Shown here piece after piece: positions 18,124 to 28,358 of a stretch of 64,000 bases of DNA (positions within the stretch are counted from its first letter, which is position 1; each line of letters starts with the position of its first letter). The position numbers and the translations under genes were made by a program. The notes beneath the pieces are model-generated. The model saw only the letters and a list, made by a program, of their open reading frames with translations, was not told the origin of the DNA and made no database searches. This DNA is from Ruminococcus sp. Phil11 (lineage in GTDB: Bacteria; Bacillota; Clostridia; Oscillospirales; Ruminococcaceae): the NCBI GenBank assembly GCA_001940925.1, contig MSGZ01000024.1, forward strand, positions 115,264 through 179,263, given 5' to 3'.

Positions 18124-18762
18124 ATGAAACAATTTCGTCAGTATGCTGCGCTGGTGCTGGCAGCAGCACTTACATGCGCGGCCGGTGCCGGACTGACCGG
18201 CTGCGGTACGCAGAGCAAAGTCAGCTCGGAGGAGGAATTCATCGACAGCGTTTATACGCCGGAGGTTCCGGAGAACCCGGTTCCGGACGACGTACCGGGC
18301 AAGGACGTCGAGGCAAAGATTGGTGAGACACTCAATTTTGAGGATAAGCTGACCGTGACGCTGGATCAGGCGATCGAGCTGGATGACGTCAACAAGGCGT
18401 CGTACCGCGTACTGGTCTGTGAGATGACCGTTGTCAACAATACAGACAAGAAGATCGACTGCCAGACGCTGACGCATTTCAAGATGCTGATCGACGGTGA
18501 GGAGTCGTACAATGCAGTCCGCGATGTTTCCGCAGCGGTTCTTGCGAGAAAGTATTATTCCAAGATCGGCAGTAATCTGACGAGCTTCAACCAGGAGGTC
18601 GCACCGGGCGAGACGATCAAGGGCTATGTGTATGTGTACGCGCCGACCTCGTGGCAGGAAATGAAGCTGGTCTATACGCCGTACAGATACTATTCCAATG
18701 ACCGCATCCTGTTTGATCTGCCGGAGGAAAGCCTGACGCATTACAGCGAAAAGCTCGGCTGA
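18124..18762 (+). CDS. DUF4352-like lipoprotein
   Basis: 213 aa from MKQFRQYAALVLAAALTCAAGAGLTGCG; immunoglobulin-like body. Confidence 0.82.
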   Translation: MKQFRQYAALVLAAALTCAAGAGLTGCGTQSKVSSEEEFIDSVYTPEVPENPVPDDVPGKDVEAKIGETLNFEDKLTVTLDQAIELDDVNKASYRVLVCEMTVVNNTDKKIDCQTLTHFKMLIDGEESYNAVRDVSAAVLARKYYSKIGSNLTSFNQEVAPGETIKGYVYVYAPTSWQEMKLVYTPYRYYSNDRILFDLPEESLTHYSEKLG

Positions 18763-18784
18763 TTGCGCCGGATAACAGAACATG

Positions 18785-18820
18785 AAAAAGCCCGGATGCG
18801 GTCTGACCGTGTCCGGGCTT
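18785..18820. terminator. Intrinsic terminator
   Basis: aaagcccggatgcggtctgaccgtgtccgggcttt. Confidence 0.85.
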
Positions 18821-18825
18821 TGTGC

Positions 18826-19374
18826 TTACAGCTTTTTCATCATCCAGTAGGCGTCCGCAAAGCTGCCGTCAGCATACCGGATATTGTCGGGCATCCGGCC
18901 GTAAATGTGGAAGCCGAGCGATTCATACAGGGCGATCGCATTCTGATTTTCCGCGATGACCTCGAGCTCTGCCTGCTGATAGCCGGCATCCATTGCGGCG
19001 TCGAGCACGGCGTTCAGCATGGCTCTGCCGATGCCTTTGCCGCAGGCCTCCTGATACAGCGCAATTGCGATGCCGCAGCGGTGTCTGCATCTCTTGAGGT
19101 CTGCGATCTGCATGAGCGAGCAGTTCCCGAGATGCTTTCCGTCTGCCGAAGCGATCAGCAGAAGCTCCCGTTCGGACGCAAGCTTATTGCATATAAACTC
19201 CGATTCCTGTTCCTCCGTGAGCGTGATCTCTCCGGGCTCCCGCACGAGAAACGGAGTCTCGGCAGCAGTGATCTTCAGATACCGCAGAAGCTCCGGCGCA
19301 TCCTCCGGCTCTGCGTTCCGGAGTATAATCTCCCGTCCGGTTTTATCTGTCACGGTTTTCGGTCCGTACCGCAT
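18826..19374 (-). CDS. GNAT family N-acetyltransferase
   Basis: HRCGIAIALYQEACGKGIGRAMLNAVLDAAMDAGYQQAELEVIAENQNAIALYESLGF. Confidence 0.93.
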   Translation of the reverse strand: MRYGPKTVTDKTGREIILRNAEPEDAPELLRYLKITAAETPFLVREPGEITLTEEQESEFICNKLASERELLLIASADGKHLGNCSLMQIADLKRCRHRCGIAIALYQEACGKGIGRAMLNAVLDAAMDAGYQQAELEVIAENQNAIALYESLGFHIYGRMPDNIRYADGSFADAYWMMKKL

Positions 19375-19456
19375 TGTGATTCCTCCTGAGATCGGATTCG
19401 CGGATATGCCGATCCGCATATTCAGATGATATCACAGTTTCGCCGATCTGTCAAGA

Positions 19457-19502
19457 GAACAGCCGCCGCATTCCGGATGTGACCCGGAAATACGGCGGCT
19501 GA
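19457..19502. terminator. Intrinsic terminator
   Basis: agccgccgcattccgg...ccggaaatacggcggct inverted repeat between converging ends. Confidence 0.65.
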
Positions 19503-19508
19503 TCTTGC

Positions 19509-20294
19509 TCACTGTTCTGTATGCTGTACGGACAGTGCCCCGGTGAAATAGCTGTCCGGATCAATATAGCGGTCGTTCTGCAGCACCTCAAAATGCAGAT
19601 GCGGTTCCGCATTGCGTTCGGCTTCATTGGTATCGCCGATCGTGCCGAGCACCGCACCGCGCTGAATGATATCGCCTGCCTGTACGTTCAGGCTCTCATT
19701 CAGGCCGCAGTACCGCGTGACGGCACCGTTTTCATGCAGGACGGCGACGGTCACGCCGAACAGGGCGTCTCTGCCGGCAAAGGTGACGGTGCCGTCCTCC
19801 GTGCAGAGGATCTCCGTGCCGAGCGGTGCGGCCAGATCGGTGCCGTTGTGTGTGGACCAGATCCCGGTCGTGCCGGATTTGACCAGCTCGCCCTGACTGA
19901 ACGGCTGAACCGTTTTGCCGGAGACGGGCAGCAGCGGTGCATTCTGTGTGATTTCCGGCACGGGCACCGCTGCGGTTCCGGCGGTGACGGCAGGTGCCTC
20001 CGTGACAGGCTGCGTTTCATGCCGCAGGATCGCGGCGGCTTTTTCCGCGCCGTCCGCTTCCCGTGCGGGCTGTGTGACCGGCGGCTGTGTGACGGCCGGC
20101 GCGGTCTGTACCGGTGCGGTCATCCGCGGGCTGTGCTCCTCCGCGGTGATGCTGCTCTGCGGCTTGGCATCCGGACGCAGCCTGTCCGCCTCCGACCATG
20201 CGTACCAGCATGCCGCACCCACCATTGCGACGCTCAGGGACAGCGCGGCGTAAAATCCCTTGCCGGACATTCCGGCTTGCTTTGCTTGTTTCAT
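19509..20294 (-). CDS. M23 family metallopeptidase
   Basis: GIWSTHNGTDLAAPLGTEILCTEDGTVTFAGRDALFGVTVAVLHENG...GDTNEAERNAEPHLHFEVLQN. Confidence 0.9.
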   Translation of the reverse strand: MKQAKQAGMSGKGFYAALSLSVAMVGAACWYAWSEADRLRPDAKPQSSITAEEHSPRMTAPVQTAPAVTQPPVTQPAREADGAEKAAAILRHETQPVTEAPAVTAGTAAVPVPEITQNAPLLPVSGKTVQPFSQGELVKSGTTGIWSTHNGTDLAAPLGTEILCTEDGTVTFAGRDALFGVTVAVLHENGAVTRYCGLNESLNVQAGDIIQRGAVLGTIGDTNEAERNAEPHLHFEVLQNDRYIDPDSYFTGALSVQHTEQ

Positions 20295-20606
20295 AGATAT
20301 CGCCTTTCTTCGTAAAAAATCCCCGTTCCGGGCGGATTATTCAGCGGACCGGCCGTTTCTCCCGACCGGCTTTCAGCGATAGTATGGTTCATTTTTTCGG
20401 TTTTATGCATGAAACAGCTTTGTATTATATCAACAAAAAATTGCAGACAGTAAACATGAATCTGCAGTTTTTGCGGTGCCATTTTTATGCAAATTTACAA
20501 AGAACGCTGAAAAACTTGCTTATCTTCCGCATTTTGTGCTATAATCATGCTGTTCCGGTTTGCGTTTTTCCGGAACGATGCATGAAGGGAAGGGAATTGA
20601 AACATC

Positions 20607-23009
20607 ATGAAAAAGGCAAGGAACCTCACTGCCGTGCTGACGGCAGCAGTGATGCTTTCTGCCGAATGCGGGTTTGCATTCGGGGGCAGCTGTGCGCTGC
20701 CGCAGAAGTGCATCATGCAGACCGGGCTCTCTGCCGCTGCCGCTGATTTTGAATCCGGCACGGAAGGAGCGTTTACCTATCAGAAGTATGCTGACCATGC
20801 CGTTCTCACCGGCTATGATAAAACAGAAGTCGGTGTTGTCAGGATTCCTGAGCAGTTCGGCGGGCAGCCCGTCACGGCGATCGCTGACAATGCATTCAGC
20901 GGCTGCAAAAAGATTACTTCCGTGGAGTTTCCGGACAGTCTGACCGCAATTGGGGAAAATGCGTTCGCAGACTGTGAAAGCCTTGCGGCTGTGAAGCTGA
21001 ACGATAAAATTGCGCAGATCGGTTCAGGCGCATTTCGCGACTGTACCGCACTGGTACGCATTTATATGCCGGACAGCGTGAAGCAGGTCGGCAAGGAGTG
21101 CTTCAAAAACTGCAGCGGACTTGCGACTGTCGGCATCGGCGGGGGACTGACCGTGATCGCGGAATCCGCATTTGAGAACTGTACTGCGCTTGTCAGAATG
21201 GAGCTGCCGAAAACGGTCAGAGCGATCGGTATGTCCGCATTTGCAGGCTGCTCGTCAATGACGGCCGCAAACCTTTATGACGGACTGGAGACCATCGGCT
21301 CTGAGGCTTTTTCCGGCTGCAGAAGCCTGACGAAGATCGCGCTGCCGGCTTCCGTGACGTCGATCGGAATGAATGTCTTTGAGGGCTGCTCTGCGCTGAC
21401 GACCGCGAAGCTTTCCGCAAAGCTGGAGGCACTCCCGGTTTACACATTCAGCAAGTGCAGCAGCCTGAAGGAGATCACGCTGCCGGAAAAAATCAAAAAT
21501 ATCGGTGCGTTTGCTTTTTATCAGTGCGGCAGTCTGCAGAAGGCAGAGCTGCCTGCAGCACTGACCGGGATCGAATCCTGTGCATTTCAGGAGTGCAGTT
21601 CGCTGAAGGCCGTCACAATACCGGATAAGGTCGTGAGCATCGGCAATGCCTGCTTCTCCGACTGCATTGCGCTGGAAAGCTGCAAGCTCTCGGAAAACCT
21701 GACCGCGATCGGCGCAAATGCCTTCAACGGCTGTGCAAAGCTGACTGCGATCAAGCTGCCGGATTCCGTCGTAAAGCTCGATCAGTGTGCATTTTCAAAC
21801 TGCACCGCGCTGAAAACTGCGGAGCTCTCCGCCAGCCTCACCGCGATCCCGTATGAGGCATTCAGACAGTGCAGTGCCCTGACAGAGATCAAGGTCCCGG
21901 AGAATGTGGCGAATATCGGCGGATATGCATTCTATGAATGCGGTTCGCTTTCCGGCCTGACAATCGGTGACGGTACGACTTCCGTCGGCAACAGCGCATT
22001 CCAGGGCTGCACGGCGCTGAAAATGATCAGTTTCGGCAGAAACCTGACGACGATCGGTTCAAATGCGTTTCGCGACTGCAAGGCTCTGAAAGAGCTGAAT
22101 CTGCCGGATGAACTGGAAACGCTCGGAGAATATGCGTTCCTCGGATGCGAGGCACTCGAAAAGCTGACGCTGTCGGAATCGCTCAACGCGCTCCCGAAGC
22201 AGGCGTTCTACGGCTGCACGAAGCTGATAAGCGTCGATATCCCGATGAAAATCGAAAGCATTGACGCGGATGCATTCTATCGCTGTGAGGCATTAAGAAG
22301 CGTGACAGTCCGCAATCCGGAGTGCGATATTTTCAAGAACGATCAGGTGTTTGCAAACAAGTACGGCGTGCGCGGTGCAGTGATCTGCGGCGAAAAGCAG
22401 TCCTCTGCAAAGAAATATGCCGAAACATACGGCTATACCTTCCGTGCGATCGGAGAGGCAGCCCCTGCGGAAACGGCAGCAGTGACAACGGCTGCTGCAC
22501 CGGCGACGACTGCAGTGACAGTCACCACGACGGCTGTGACTTCTGCACCGGAGACAACGGCACCTGCTTCCGCGACTGCGGCATCTGAAACGACAGTGCC
22601 GGTCACGACAACAGTGCCGGCCGCGACGACAGTACCGGTCACGACGACAGTTACGGTCACGACGACTGCTGCGGCGACGACCGCACCGGTCACGACAACG
22701 GCCGTGACAACGACACAGCCTGCCGCGACCGCACCGCTTGCACGCGGCGATCTCGACGGCGACAATGTGGTTTCCGTCGAGGATGCACAGCTCGCGCTGA
22801 AAGCGTATGTGGAGCAGCTTGCATTCGGCAAGAGCAGGCTCGGCGTTTATGAATCCGAAGCGGTGGACGTTGACCGCGACGGGGAGCTGTCGGTCAAGGA
22901 CGTTCAGCTCATCCTGCGCTACTATGTTGTCAATACGCTCGGGCACATGAACATGACGTGGGATGTGTTCCTTGCACTGATGATGCTTGCCGGCAGCGGC
23001 AGCAACTGA
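20607..23009 (+). CDS. BspA-type leucine-rich-repeat protein with Thr-rich linker and C-terminal dockerin
   Basis: About 20 LRR_5-type repeats (AIGENAFADCESLAAVKL...); TTTAVTVT linker; GDLDGDNVVSVEDAQLALKAYV...VDVDRDGELSVKDVQLILRYYV. Confidence 0.95.
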   Translation: MKKARNLTAVLTAAVMLSAECGFAFGGSCALPQKCIMQTGLSAAAADFESGTEGAFTYQKYADHAVLTGYDKTEVGVVRIPEQFGGQPVTAIADNAFSGCKKITSVEFPDSLTAIGENAFADCESLAAVKLNDKIAQIGSGAFRDCTALVRIYMPDSVKQVGKECFKNCSGLATVGIGGGLTVIAESAFENCTALVRMELPKTVRAIGMSAFAGCSSMTAANLYDGLETIGSEAFSGCRSLTKIALPASVTSIGMNVFEGCSALTTAKLSAKLEALPVYTFSKCSSLKEITLPEKIKNIGAFAFYQCGSLQKAELPAALTGIESCAFQECSSLKAVTIPDKVVSIGNACFSDCIALESCKLSENLTAIGANAFNGCAKLTAIKLPDSVVKLDQCAFSNCTALKTAELSASLTAIPYEAFRQCSALTEIKVPENVANIGGYAFYECGSLSGLTIGDGTTSVGNSAFQGCTALKMISFGRNLTTIGSNAFRDCKALKELNLPDELETLGEYAFLGCEALEKLTLSESLNALPKQAFYGCTKLISVDIPMKIESIDADAFYRCEALRSVTVRNPECDIFKNDQVFANKYGVRGAVICGEKQSSAKKYAETYGYTFRAIGEAAPAETAAVTTAAAPATTAVTVTTTAVTSAPETTAPASATAASETTVPVTTTVPAATTVPVTTTVTVTTTAAATTAPVTTTAVTTTQPAATAPLARGDLDGDNVVSVEDAQLALKAYVEQLAFGKSRLGVYESEAVDVDRDGELSVKDVQLILRYYVVNTLGHMNMTWDVFLALMMLAGSGSN

Positions 23010-23018
23010 TAAAAGAGA

Positions 23019-23050
23019 AGCAGCCTGACGGAATGTCAGGCTGCTTTTTT
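23019..23050. terminator. Intrinsic terminator
   Basis: agcagcctgacggaatgtcaggctgctttttt. Confidence 0.88.
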
Positions 23051-23056
23051 GTGTGC

Positions 23057-25108
23057 TTACAGCGGTTTGATCTTCCCGAACCGGATGCGCCGGAACAGCA
23101 GCGGCTTGTCCCGCAGCAGCGCGGTGAAGGTATGCCCGCTGCTCTGTACGCGGAACCGCAGCTTGTTGAGCTCTGCGGACTGTCTGACCACGGAGAGCCC
23201 GAGGCCGGTGCCCTTGCGGTTGCTGCGGGCACTGTCGCCCTTGACGAACGCTTCGCAGACCTCGTTGATGCGTTCGACCTTTTCCGCATTGATGTCATTG
23301 ACGACACGCATTGCGCGGCCTTCTCCGGTGACGGTGATGCTGCCGCCGTCCGGCGTGAACTTGACGGCATTGTCCAGCAGATTGCGCACCGCCTGCAGCA
23401 TCATTCTCGGATCTGCATAGAAGCAGCAGCTGCCCGTGATCTGCGCCTTGATCCCGCGTTCGCCGAGCTCATCCTGCCGGTGTCCGAGCTGATCCTGCAT
23501 GATCGGGATCAGATCGACCCATTGCTTTTTTGCGACGAGATCCTTCTCCATTCGGGAAAGCTCCAGCGACTGTGTGATAATGCTGTCCATATACCGGGCA
23601 TTTTCCAGAATGGATGCCGTATAATGCTTCTGCTTTTCCGGGTGTACGCCGCTGTCGAGGTTTTCCGCATAGCCGGAAATGGCGGTCAGCGGGGATTTCA
23701 GGTCATGCGCGAGCGCGGCGGTCACGGTGCGGCGGTATTCGTCCGCGTCGCAGCGTCTGCGTGCTCTCGGATAAAAGAGGATCGTCCAGATCAGAGCAGG
23801 TATCAGCGCAAGGATCAGATACTTGATGAAGTAGAAGATGATGCCCGAGAGCAGATATTTCCGCATGTCCAGCGTCTGGACAGCGAGCACGGAGAAGCGT
23901 GTATCATCCGGCAGTGTGAAACACCGTGTTGTCGTGTAATAGCGGATCCAGCGGTTTTCCGGATCCTTTTCCAGCTCCTGAATGATCTCATGCGCTTCAT
24001 CCTCTGCGCCGTAGAGGCTTCTTTCCGTAAGCTGCTCCAGCTTTTCCGCCGGTGACGGAACAGAACTTTCTGTTCCGCCGTTCAGGATCGTACGGTACCT
24101 TGCTTCTTTCTTCTCATTTTTATAATACTGTTCCAGTGCTGTGCCGGTCTCATCCTGTGCGATGTCTTCGATCACCTGACGCGTATCGGAAAGCAGCTTC
24201 CGGTATACGCCCATGCGGTCGGCTGCTTCCTGCGTGATCGCAGCGGCTTTGCAGTCGGAAGGGCTGCCGTAAACAGTAAAGTAGTTCAGATAGATCGCAT
24301 TTGCGGGCATATCCCACGTTCCGGCGCTTTTGTCACGGTATGCGCGGCCGTTTTCGATCTTAAAAGGGTAATTGACAGCTTTTCTGCCGGTAGATTTTGG
24401 GGCGGTCTCTACGGAGGACCTGACCTCGCCGCTGCTGCCGAGCCATGCATATTCCAGTGCCGTGAACTTCAGCAGGTCGATCTGCGCCCGCAGCGGAACA
24501 GCATCAAGGCTGAATCTATCCCAAAAGTCACCAATGGCATTCCTTCCGAACAGCCGGTCATTCTGTGCCCTGGAGATCAGGGAAAGCCGGAGACGGTGCG
24601 CGTCACTGTATGCCTGCATATCCTTCGCGAGCTTTTCCGCTTCGGCATCTGATGAGCTGTAATAAACACTCGTGTCAAATTCCCCTTTGTTGTCCGTGTA
24701 TACGACATGAATCCTTGCCGTCGGCTTTGAAAAAGTGATTTCGGCGGTCTCCGGCCGGAACGCCAACAGAGAGAAATCGGTATAGGACTGAACGGCATTG
24801 GGATACGAAAGCTCCTGCAGGATTCCCGGGATCCATTCCGACTCTTTGAGCTCCCATATTCTGCTGTCTTCCAGCAGCAAGGTGCTGTAGCTGAGCCAGC
24901 CGGACTGATCCGTCAGTTCCCCTGTGAAGGAAAAATTGTCCGCAGTATGGTAATCCTTGATGACCGAAGCCGTGAAGAAGAATGCTGCCAGCAGCAGGAA
25001 CGGCATCAGCCTGCGGAGGAAGAACCCTGAAAACCGCAGCGGCTTCTGCTTTTTCTGACGGCCGTGCTTTTCCTGCTTTGCTTTCTTTTCCTGTTTCATG
25101 TGTGTCAC
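23057..25108 (-). CDS. Sensor histidine kinase, paralog B
   Basis: TAALAHDLKSPLTAISGYAENL (H-box), LLDNAVKFTPDGGSITVTGEG, GTGLGLSVVRQ. Confidence 0.95.
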   Translation of the reverse strand: MTHMKQEKKAKQEKHGRQKKQKPLRFSGFFLRRLMPFLLLAAFFFTASVIKDYHTADNFSFTGELTDQSGWLSYSTLLLEDSRIWELKESEWIPGILQELSYPNAVQSYTDFSLLAFRPETAEITFSKPTARIHVVYTDNKGEFDTSVYYSSSDAEAEKLAKDMQAYSDAHRLRLSLISRAQNDRLFGRNAIGDFWDRFSLDAVPLRAQIDLLKFTALEYAWLGSSGEVRSSVETAPKSTGRKAVNYPFKIENGRAYRDKSAGTWDMPANAIYLNYFTVYGSPSDCKAAAITQEAADRMGVYRKLLSDTRQVIEDIAQDETGTALEQYYKNEKKEARYRTILNGGTESSVPSPAEKLEQLTERSLYGAEDEAHEIIQELEKDPENRWIRYYTTTRCFTLPDDTRFSVLAVQTLDMRKYLLSGIIFYFIKYLILALIPALIWTILFYPRARRRCDADEYRRTVTAALAHDLKSPLTAISGYAENLDSGVHPEKQKHYTASILENARYMDSIITQSLELSRMEKDLVAKKQWVDLIPIMQDQLGHRQDELGERGIKAQITGSCCFYADPRMMLQAVRNLLDNAVKFTPDGGSITVTGEGRAMRVVNDINAEKVERINEVCEAFVKGDSARSNRKGTGLGLSVVRQSAELNKLRFRVQSSGHTFTALLRDKPLLFRRIRFGKIKPL

Positions 25109-25121
25109 CCCTTTCGGTGTT

Positions 25122-27206
25122 TCAGTGCCGCAGACCCTTCTTCCCGCGCAGGATCACGTTGAATCTGTGGCCGCTGCTCTCAAGGCTGAATTGCAGCCGG
25201 TTGAGCTCCGCGATCTGTCTGACGACGGAGAGCCCGAGCCCGGTGCCCTTCCGGTTGCTGCGGGCACTGTCTCCCTTGACGAACGCCTCGCAGAGCTGTT
25301 CGACATTGGCGGCCTTTTCCTCTGCAATGTCATTGGAGATGCGCAGCATGCTGCCCTCTCCGGTGACGGTGATGCTGCCGCCGTCCGGCGTGAACTTGAC
25401 GGCGTTGTCCAGCAGATTGCGCAGTGCCTGCATCATCATCAGCGGGTCGGCACGGACGGTGCAGCTGCCCGTGATCTCAACATTCAGCTTCCGGCTTTCG
25501 ATCTCATCCTGCCGGTTCGCGTTGATCTCCTTCAGCAGCGCGATCAGCTCGATCTTCTGCTTTTTCGCTCTGGTATTCTGTTCCAGCCTGGCAAGATCCA
25601 GCACATTCGTGATGATATTGTCCATGTACTGCGTGCCTTCCAGAATGGAGTCCGAATAATGCGCCTGCTTTTCCGGATGCACGCCGCTGCTCAGGTTCTC
25701 CGCATAGCCGGAGATCGCGGTCAGCGGGGATTTCAGGTCATGCGCGAGCGCGGCGGTCAGGCTGCGGCGGTATTCTTCCATTTCGTATCTGTGTGCCATT
25801 CTGTAATATGCTATTGCGCCCCAGATCAGTGCGATCAGCACCGCAAGAATGAGGATCTGCAGATTCATGAACACCAGATGCGGAAGTGCACACATCAGAT
25901 TGTCAGAGAATGTGTAAAGGAACAGATAGCAGGTCTCACCGTTCAGCTTGACCTGATTGGTGCTGCAGTAATCATAGGTGCCGAAGGCGCGCACAGGCGG
26001 GTCGTAATTGACACCGAACAGATCGTGCGTTTCTTCGGGCAGGTGGCCGATCCTGCTGTAGAGGGTTTCCAGTCTCTCCTCGGGCGATGGAAGCTCGGTT
26101 TCCGAAAGCTGTACGTCGTCACCCCGGCCATTCACCGCCGGTTCCTCATAATCACCGCGGTAGTAATTGCTGCGCAGCGTACCGCTCTCATCTTCGATGA
26201 TCGTTTTGAGCGTTTGTGCGAGTTCTTTGAATGAAGGCATCGAATCATCCATGTACGCGGCAATTTCCCGCATGTGATTTCCGGCGCGGCAGTTTGCAGG
26301 ATAGCCCAGGGGGAGAAAACTATTTATGAATTCTGTTCCGTCAGCCGGACGTTCACTGAAAAACTGATCACGTGCTTCCCTGTTATACCGATACTGTCCG
26401 TTTTTTTGTTCGTTATAAAACTGATTGGTAAGAAGCCGGCTGCCGGCGTCCGGTGCAGCATCATGCGAATACACCAGACGGCTGGTATCCGCGTGATCGT
26501 TCACCCATGCGTATTTGAGGCCGCAGAATGTCTCGTCTTTATCGTTGAGATAGGCCTGCAGCGGCTCATGGCTTTCAAAGGCCGGCCCTTTGAAACGGAT
26601 CACTTTTCCCAGATTCAGCTTTTCGCTGACCGATTCCAATACAGAGATGATCGGATCAGAGGACGCGTTGTTTACGAAATACGTGCCCAGAATATGCTTC
26701 TTTCCGTATGCGATCATTTCCGTTTCGATCTGCTCAGCTTCTTCCGGTAAGGCAAGATAGTGCTGCATGATTTGGTTTTCCTGGCCCGATTCGTATCGGC
26801 CCGTTAGCAGAGTGACCAGCGGGCCGGAGATTACATACTCGAACTTCTCCGGCCGGACGAGCATCACGGACATCTCGGAATAGGGCGACGGTACGCCTGA
26901 TGAAGGAACCATGCTGTTTGTCAGTCGTGAGACCAGCTCCGGAATGCCGTTCTTTTTTACGATCGTTTCTGCCTCGGATTCAGATTCGCCGTTCTGCGGG
27001 GTGAAATAATAGTCAACGCGCTCCGCCCACCATTGCCCGTTGTCGGTTTCTCCGCAGATCGTGTTCTTGCGCAGATTGATCAGCGCGCGGACATCAATCA
27101 CGGCGGCAGCGAGCAGGAAGGGCAGCGTTCTCCGCAGGAAGAATCTTGAAAACCGCAGTTTCTTCGGCAGCTTCTTCCGGATCGTTGTTTCCTTTGCTTT
27201 CTTCAT
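25122..27206 (-). CDS. Sensor histidine kinase, paralog A
   Basis: TAALAHDLKSPLTAISGYAENL, LLDNAVKFTPDGGSITVTGEG, GTGLGLSVVRQ; different extracellular region from paralog B. Confidence 0.95.
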   Translation of the reverse strand: MKKAKETTIRKKLPKKLRFSRFFLRRTLPFLLAAAVIDVRALINLRKNTICGETDNGQWWAERVDYYFTPQNGESESEAETIVKKNGIPELVSRLTNSMVPSSGVPSPYSEMSVMLVRPEKFEYVISGPLVTLLTGRYESGQENQIMQHYLALPEEAEQIETEMIAYGKKHILGTYFVNNASSDPIISVLESVSEKLNLGKVIRFKGPAFESHEPLQAYLNDKDETFCGLKYAWVNDHADTSRLVYSHDAAPDAGSRLLTNQFYNEQKNGQYRYNREARDQFFSERPADGTEFINSFLPLGYPANCRAGNHMREIAAYMDDSMPSFKELAQTLKTIIEDESGTLRSNYYRGDYEEPAVNGRGDDVQLSETELPSPEERLETLYSRIGHLPEETHDLFGVNYDPPVRAFGTYDYCSTNQVKLNGETCYLFLYTFSDNLMCALPHLVFMNLQILILAVLIALIWGAIAYYRMAHRYEMEEYRRSLTAALAHDLKSPLTAISGYAENLSSGVHPEKQAHYSDSILEGTQYMDNIITNVLDLARLEQNTRAKKQKIELIALLKEINANRQDEIESRKLNVEITGSCTVRADPLMMMQALRNLLDNAVKFTPDGGSITVTGEGSMLRISNDIAEEKAANVEQLCEAFVKGDSARSNRKGTGLGLSVVRQIAELNRLQFSLESSGHRFNVILRGKKGLRH

Positions 27207-27236
27207 GGTGTGACACTCCTTTTGTCTTGCATTCTG

Positions 27237-27923
27237 TCATTCTGTGATCTGATAGCCCTTCGTGATCACTGTGCGGATCTGCTTTCCGGCATCGCCGAGG
27301 GCGTGGCGCAGCTTTTTGATATGGTTGTCCACGACGCGGTCGCTGCCGAAGTAATCCTGTCCCCAGACGCGGTCTAAAAGCTGGTCGCGGCTGAGCACCC
27401 AGCCCTTGTGCTCCAGCAGATAGCGGAGCAGCTCAAATTCCTTCGGTGCGAGCGCGACGGGTCTGCCGTTTGCCGTGACGGCCAGCGTTTTCAGATCCAT
27501 GCAGACCGCACCGCAGACAAGGCTCTGCGTACAGACGGTGCCGTTCGCGCGCTTGAGCAGCACCTGTACCTTTGCGAGCAGCGCGGCCAGCGAAAACGGC
27601 TTGATGATGTAGTCATCGCAGCCGAGGGAATAGCCGTACAGCACATCCTCCTCGCGGGCGCGGGCGGTCAGGAACAGGATCGGGACGTCGCTGCCTGCGC
27701 GGATCTCCCTGCAAAGGGAAAAGCCGTCGATGTCCGGCATCATGACGTCCAGCATCAGCAGATCGTATTCGTTCTGCCGGATGAGGGCAAGTGCCTGCGA
27801 ACCGTTTTCGGCGGTCGTCAGGTGAATCTGTCCCTCGCTTTTGTCGGAAAAGTAATCCTCGATGACCTCGCGGATCTGCGCGTCATCCTCTGCCAGCAGG
27901 ATTTCGGATATCATGTCATTCAC
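27237..27923 (-). CDS. OmpR/PhoB-family response regulator
   Basis: LLAEDDAQIREVIEDYF, LLMLDVMMPDIDGFSL, winged-helix VLSRDQLLDRVWGQDYFGSDRVVDNHIKKLRHAL. Confidence 0.96.
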   Translation of the reverse strand: MNDMISEILLAEDDAQIREVIEDYFSDKSEGQIHLTTAENGSQALALIRQNEYDLLMLDVMMPDIDGFSLCREIRAGSDVPILFLTARAREEDVLYGYSLGCDDYIIKPFSLAALLAKVQVLLKRANGTVCTQSLVCGAVCMDLKTLAVTANGRPVALAPKEFELLRYLLEHKGWVLSRDQLLDRVWGQDYFGSDRVVDNHIKKLRHALGDAGKQIRTVITKGYQITE

Positions 27924-28242
27924 CTCTCTGTGATTATATTGTACGATGCGGATGTATCCTTTGTGTATCCTTCGGGTGTTGCTTTGATATATGCGGAGAA
28001 TAAAAAGGATACACGGATACTATAATTATTATCTGTTATTATAACATATTTGCAGATGGAGTTCAATAGAGGCAGGAAAAAGATACTATTGCTGTACCAA
28101 TTAACTCTTGAATTGCTTTTATACCTGATTCACGATAATGTCGATTTTACATTGTTTTATTGTGTTCGCCTGAAACTTGATTCAAGATTTAATTGGGGGA
28201 TCAATATATGCGCTGCTTGGGAGCAAAAACGGAGGCGGGTTC

Positions 28243-28286
28243 TACCCGCTGACATATTTGCAGAAAGAGTTCAATGGGAGAGAAGG
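28243..28286 (+). repeat. Short dispersed repeat, copy 1
   Basis: tacccgctgacatatttgcagaaagagttcaatgggagaga; copy 2 at 29665; weaker relative at 28039-28075. Confidence 0.6.
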
Positions 28287-28358
28287 CGTTGATATTGACA
28301 GCGCAGATACGCTGTGCTATAATTGTTACGAATATAAACCCGTATTGGGGGGGACGGC

